Shown here in pieces: positions 60,404 through 64,000 of a DNA stretch of 64,000 nucleotides (position 1 is the stretch's first letter; each line of letters opens with the position of its first letter). The DNA lies in NCBI GenBank assembly GCA_037074615.1, contig CM073518.1, forward strand, positions 9,300,001 to 9,364,000. Direction: 5' to 3'. Source of the stretch: Leucaena leucocephala. Lineage: Eukaryota; Streptophyta; Magnoliopsida; Fabales; Fabaceae. The notes under the pieces are model-generated. The model did no database searches. It was not told where the DNA came from and saw only the letters and a list, made by a program, of their open reading frames with translations. Position numbers and translations under genes: made by a program.

Positions 60404-63400
60404 AGTCCTTCAGGATGTAAAGATGAGTTAAGTCTTTAACCTACAGAATTGGGACAGTTCACCTAGGTTCAAAATGAGGAATGTGAGGAATATCCTAAGT
60501 CTTAAGCCTAGGAATTCTGCAGGAAACTTGATATGGGCTGGCTCCTGTGTAAGATAACCTGATATGGGCGGGTTGTCGAGCTTTTCAATTAACGATGACT
60601 CCCGAAGAGTTTAGGGGATGAGTTATTGAAAGAGAATTTCTAGAACTTAAGATGAAGGATAAGAAGATGAGAATAGATGCCAAAAAGAGAATGTAGGGCA
60701 AAATCGTAATTATGGGAAAGATCGGGCTGGTAGCCGATGAGTACCATATTTTGCCAGGAAATAGAGAAAATTATGCTGATCATTTCACTGAACTGGGAAA
60801 TGTGCATACGAGGTCTCTATGAGTATGAAAGAATTATGGAAAGTTTAAGGACAAAAAGGTGGGGTTCTTAAGTGTAATTTTAGCCAAATAAAAAGGGACT
60901 TAAATGAAAAGAAGAAAAGTTTCTTGGGGCTAAAGTGTAATTAAAGAAAGTCAGGCCGGAAGTGGTTTGGACTGTCCGACAGCATTTCAGTCCCAGATTT
61001 CACCAGTAGAGAGAGCAAGGGACGCTCGGTAATCTAGCTTAATACAGGAATTTTTGAAGACTCCAGATAGCCAGAAATGGACTGATCGTCCAAAAGTTAT
61101 AAAAATTCATACCGGATATCCTATATATCAGATCTAGGTGAGAAAATACAGGATGATGCGTCTTTATGGGGTGGATGTCAGGAAACTGACAGAATACCGA
61201 TAGGAGGCCTGTAGAAAAAGTTATTCGCAAATTAGAAAATCCAGACTAGAGTGTGAGGCCTCCGGGTATCCGATAGGGAAATTTATCGGTATTTGAAAAG
61301 GGACTGAATGAGTTCGGATAACCTCGGTCAGATGACTGATATGACTCACAGGGATGCCTGAACACCGCAGGCCAGTGTATCGGACAGAAGGAGCCGGTGT
61401 CCGGATATGTGTATAAACGGTGAATAATAGATAAAATATTCAATAATTATTGACAAGGGAGGATTCCTCGTAATGCGTGCCATGAAGGTAATGGACCCTG
61501 AGAGGCCCAATAATGGCGCCAACAAGGCCCAGTAAGACACTTGGACTGATAGGTGGGCCAGTGTCCGGCAGAACCCCGGAAAAGTGCAAAATTACGAAAA
61601 TGCCCCTGTGTTGTACTAAAGGGGTAGGAGATGAATGAGGACATTTTGGTCATTCTGGATAGGCCCAGGAGCCAAGGCACATACAGATAAAGTTACTTAG
61701 AGTCAGTATATGCCCTGACAGAGTGCAGAAGGGTGTGAAATGATGATTTTACCCTTAGGGTTAAAATAGTGCAAGAAAGGGCACCCAGGGGTATTTTGGT
61801 AATTTGCCAAGGGATGTTTCTTGGGAATCGTGCCATCAGAGTACTTGAGCTTGATCAGGATCCAAGATAACATTCCCAGAGCCCAAAAACGTAGGCCCAG
61901 TGATATGTGGGAAAAAGTGGGATTAAAATACTATTTTAATGCTGTTTCAATAAAGTAAAGTTACTCGGTCGGCACGATAACCGAGGAGGTGATCAGATAA
62001 AGTCTGGGACTTATCTGGATAGCATTGGAAGGCGTGAAAGGTCCCTTCCAGGTGCCACATGGCGTAATCTTAGAGGCAGAAGAAAAGTTGAGGACACGTA
62101 TTACGGTGCAAGACTCTGGACCGGTACTGGATTGGACTAAAACTGCTGAGTCAGCTGATGAGGTGTCCAGGAATTGTGACATGTGAAGAATATGGCGATG
62201 AGGTGTCCCATGAGGTGGCCTGGTGATGATGTCATGCATGATGCAGTAAAAGGAATAAAGAAAAATAGGAAAATCTAAGAAAAACCAGGACCACATGTTC
62301 AGATGGCTTCAAAATTACAGAAATGCCATCCATTAAAGCTATAAATACCCCCCCTTCCCCTCCCATTTTATGCATCCCACGTTTTTGGCAAGAAAAGAGA
62401 GAGAAAGAAGAGAGAGAAGGAGAAAGAAAGAAAGGAAGGAAGTTCTGGTGGAGTTGGAAGCAGTATAGAAGTTCTGGAGTTCTGCTTTTGAGGTAGTAAC
62501 TAATCCTAGCTCTTATGTAATGTCTTTGTGATTTGTTGTGCTATTGTTTGGTTGGATTGTTGTCTTATATGTTATGCTTGAAGCTCTATTACAATGCTAT
62601 GATCATATGTTATTGAATATGGAAGCACGCAGCATACTTATCTATACACAATCATAAGCAAGCACCGTCACTCTGCATTACATATATTGTTATGATTATT
62701 ACTACTGAGATTCCCCCGAATCTCATTCCCAAATATAACATTACAGGGGAGGTTCTGTCAAAATAAAATCTGGAAATTTTAAGAGACGCCGTTATGCTGC
62801 CGAAATTCCGGCAAGGAAGCAGGAACAGGGGAAGGAACTAATACGTACTGTGTACGTAGTGCTGTCTAAGGAGGCTGGAAGTGAGTCGACCCAGCAGGTT
62901 CATCCAGTCTTTCCTGGGTACTACGTAGAATGGTAGTTCTCATGAGGGAATTACCAAATCGGTACAACATCGGTTACTTTCTAAAGAAGAATTGTAGCAG
63001 TTATGCTGCTGGATTTTAGGCAGGGAAGATGTAATAGAAATATGAGAATTTGCTGTATGCCTTGTTGTATGACATTTTATTATTTAATAATAAATGTTGT
63101 TTGGCATGTTCAATTTGTGAATGGGGAATTAAGGGAGAAATTCGCAGGTCCTGAGGTAGCAGTGTTCTGGCCTCAGTTTAACCTATTAAACGAAGGAGTT
63201 TGGCTATGAAATTTGGCAGGCTAGTCGTACACATCTGGGGCATTACGTGGATAGGTAATAAGCCTCATTTGGATGTGTAGAATGAGATAAATTAATTTTC
63301 AAATTAAAGGTCCAGAATAAGGAACTTAAGAGTGAAATTTTGAATTTCTGGGCTTAAGTTAAGATATAATCAAGCTAATGTTGCTTCCGCAAGTGTACTC

Positions 63401-63426
63401 TGAGGAGTGTAAGGAAGGATGTTTCA
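60404..63426 (+). mobile_element. Solo LTR C, right part, mosaic
   Basis: Resumes after AGCTA and ends GGATGTTTCA, followed by AACAT (63427-63431). About 3.16 kb in total. E4-like to about 60835, E3-like to about 61790, E4-like to the end. TATA box 62340-62347. Confidence 0.92.
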
Positions 63427-63431
63427 AACAT

Positions 63432-63901
63432 CAGCCATATCATCACATAATTTGCTCAACCATCTATTATATGCACACTGTAACTAAACAATTAACTAGG
63501 TAAACCTTAAAGCATTCTTTTCTTTGCCACATTATCTACCATATCCTGATCATTTATTCAGGAACCTGAGATAACTATCCATTTAACTTAGGATGCAACT
63601 TTACCCTCCTACCAGGGTACAAACTCAACCCTTAACTATTTTGTCTAACTTACACGCATTATTCTTTCTAAGATAGGGGAGTCTCTTAATATGTGGCTAC
63701 CTTTCCCTTTACTACTACTAGTCATACTTAGTTTCATTCCATCATAACATCTCCCATCGCCTGTAAGACTTCTGTGTCCTTGGTCTCATTGTAATCCATA
63801 ACTAAGTAAGTTGCTTCCTTTCAGTTAACTGAGGAAGGGTCTGGCTCACATCTCTATGTCATTCATACTTTTAAGTTTCCCCTATCCTCATGGATCCCTA
63901 T
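63432..63901. other. Unassigned noncoding stretch, continuation of 55901-56651
   Basis: No ORF and no recognised signal. A short block (TCAGGAA-CTGAGATA-CTAT near 63560) resembles one near 56300, so the two parts share an internal repeat. Confidence 0.4.
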
Positions 63902-64000
63902 TGTCACATCCTAATTTTTTTATGTTTTAGGGACCATTTGGTAGCATCTGGAACCACTTTTAAGGTCATTGACGTCAAATTTTCCAATCTTGAGTTTTAC
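63902..64000 (-). mobile_element. Start of another minus-strand gypsy LTR, truncated by the window end
   Basis: TGTCACATCC followed by GGGACCATTTGGTAGCA and GGAACCACTTT matches the beginning of 18463 and 38236. No PBS lies to its left, so it is the end of a solo or 3' LTR. Confidence 0.85.

Overview
The window is a nuclear, heterochromatin-like stretch of a plant genome made almost entirely of nested LTR retrotransposons. No host gene could be supported. The plant assignment rests on Tekay/Del-like Ty3/gypsy chromoviruses (initiator-Met PBS, single Gag-Pol arrangement, C-terminal chromodomain), a Tat/Athila-like 3' end, Ty1/copia-like LTRs and 2-3.6 kb LTRs of the TGTAACATCC...GGATGTTTCA type. 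The species cannot be told from this.

Layout. Positions 1-1809 are the 3' end of a Tat/Athila-like element. From 2169 a Ty1/copia-like LTR is interrupted by a solo LTR called A (4058-54771, target-site duplication GATAC). A is interrupted by the minus-strand element E2 (6945-54566, TSD TGTAG). E2 holds four insertions: a solo LTR in its 3' LTR (8171-10968), a degraded plus-strand gypsy element E5 in its gag zinc knuckle (about 16339-36118), the nearly intact minus-strand element E3 in the start of its pre-gag ORF (38236-49416, TSD CTAGC), and a solo LTR in its 5' LTR (51538-53519, TSD ATTTC). E5's 3' LTR is itself broken by a solo LTR (18463-21357, TSD CTGGG) and by the gag-only element E4 (22779-34859, TSD TGAAT). 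E4 carries a copia solo LTR in its 5' LTR (24861-26791, TSD ATTGT) and a gypsy solo LTR in its interior (29476-31618, TSD CTGTA). After 54777 the copia tail resumes, followed by a mosaic solo LTR C (56652-63426, TSD AACAT) that contains solo LTR D (56791-60398, TSD AGCTA). A further minus-strand LTR begins at 63902 and runs out of the window. The nest is six levels deep.

Function. E3 keeps two LTRs, PBS, PPT, gag-protease and RT-RNase H-integrase-chromodomain frames. A 2-nt deletion puts pol out of frame with gag-PR, and a stop codon breaks its upstream ORF. E2 and E5 are dead. E4 has no pol and would have needed enzymes from a relative.

Two points stand out. First, E2 and E3 share an extra ORF of about 230 codons between PBS and gag, which I do not recognise. 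Second, an array of the palindrome GGTCGCGACC with alternating 22/29-bp spacing (51-bp period) occurs in three unrelated contexts: the copia solo LTR, the leader of E4, and the U3 of the solo LTR inside E4.
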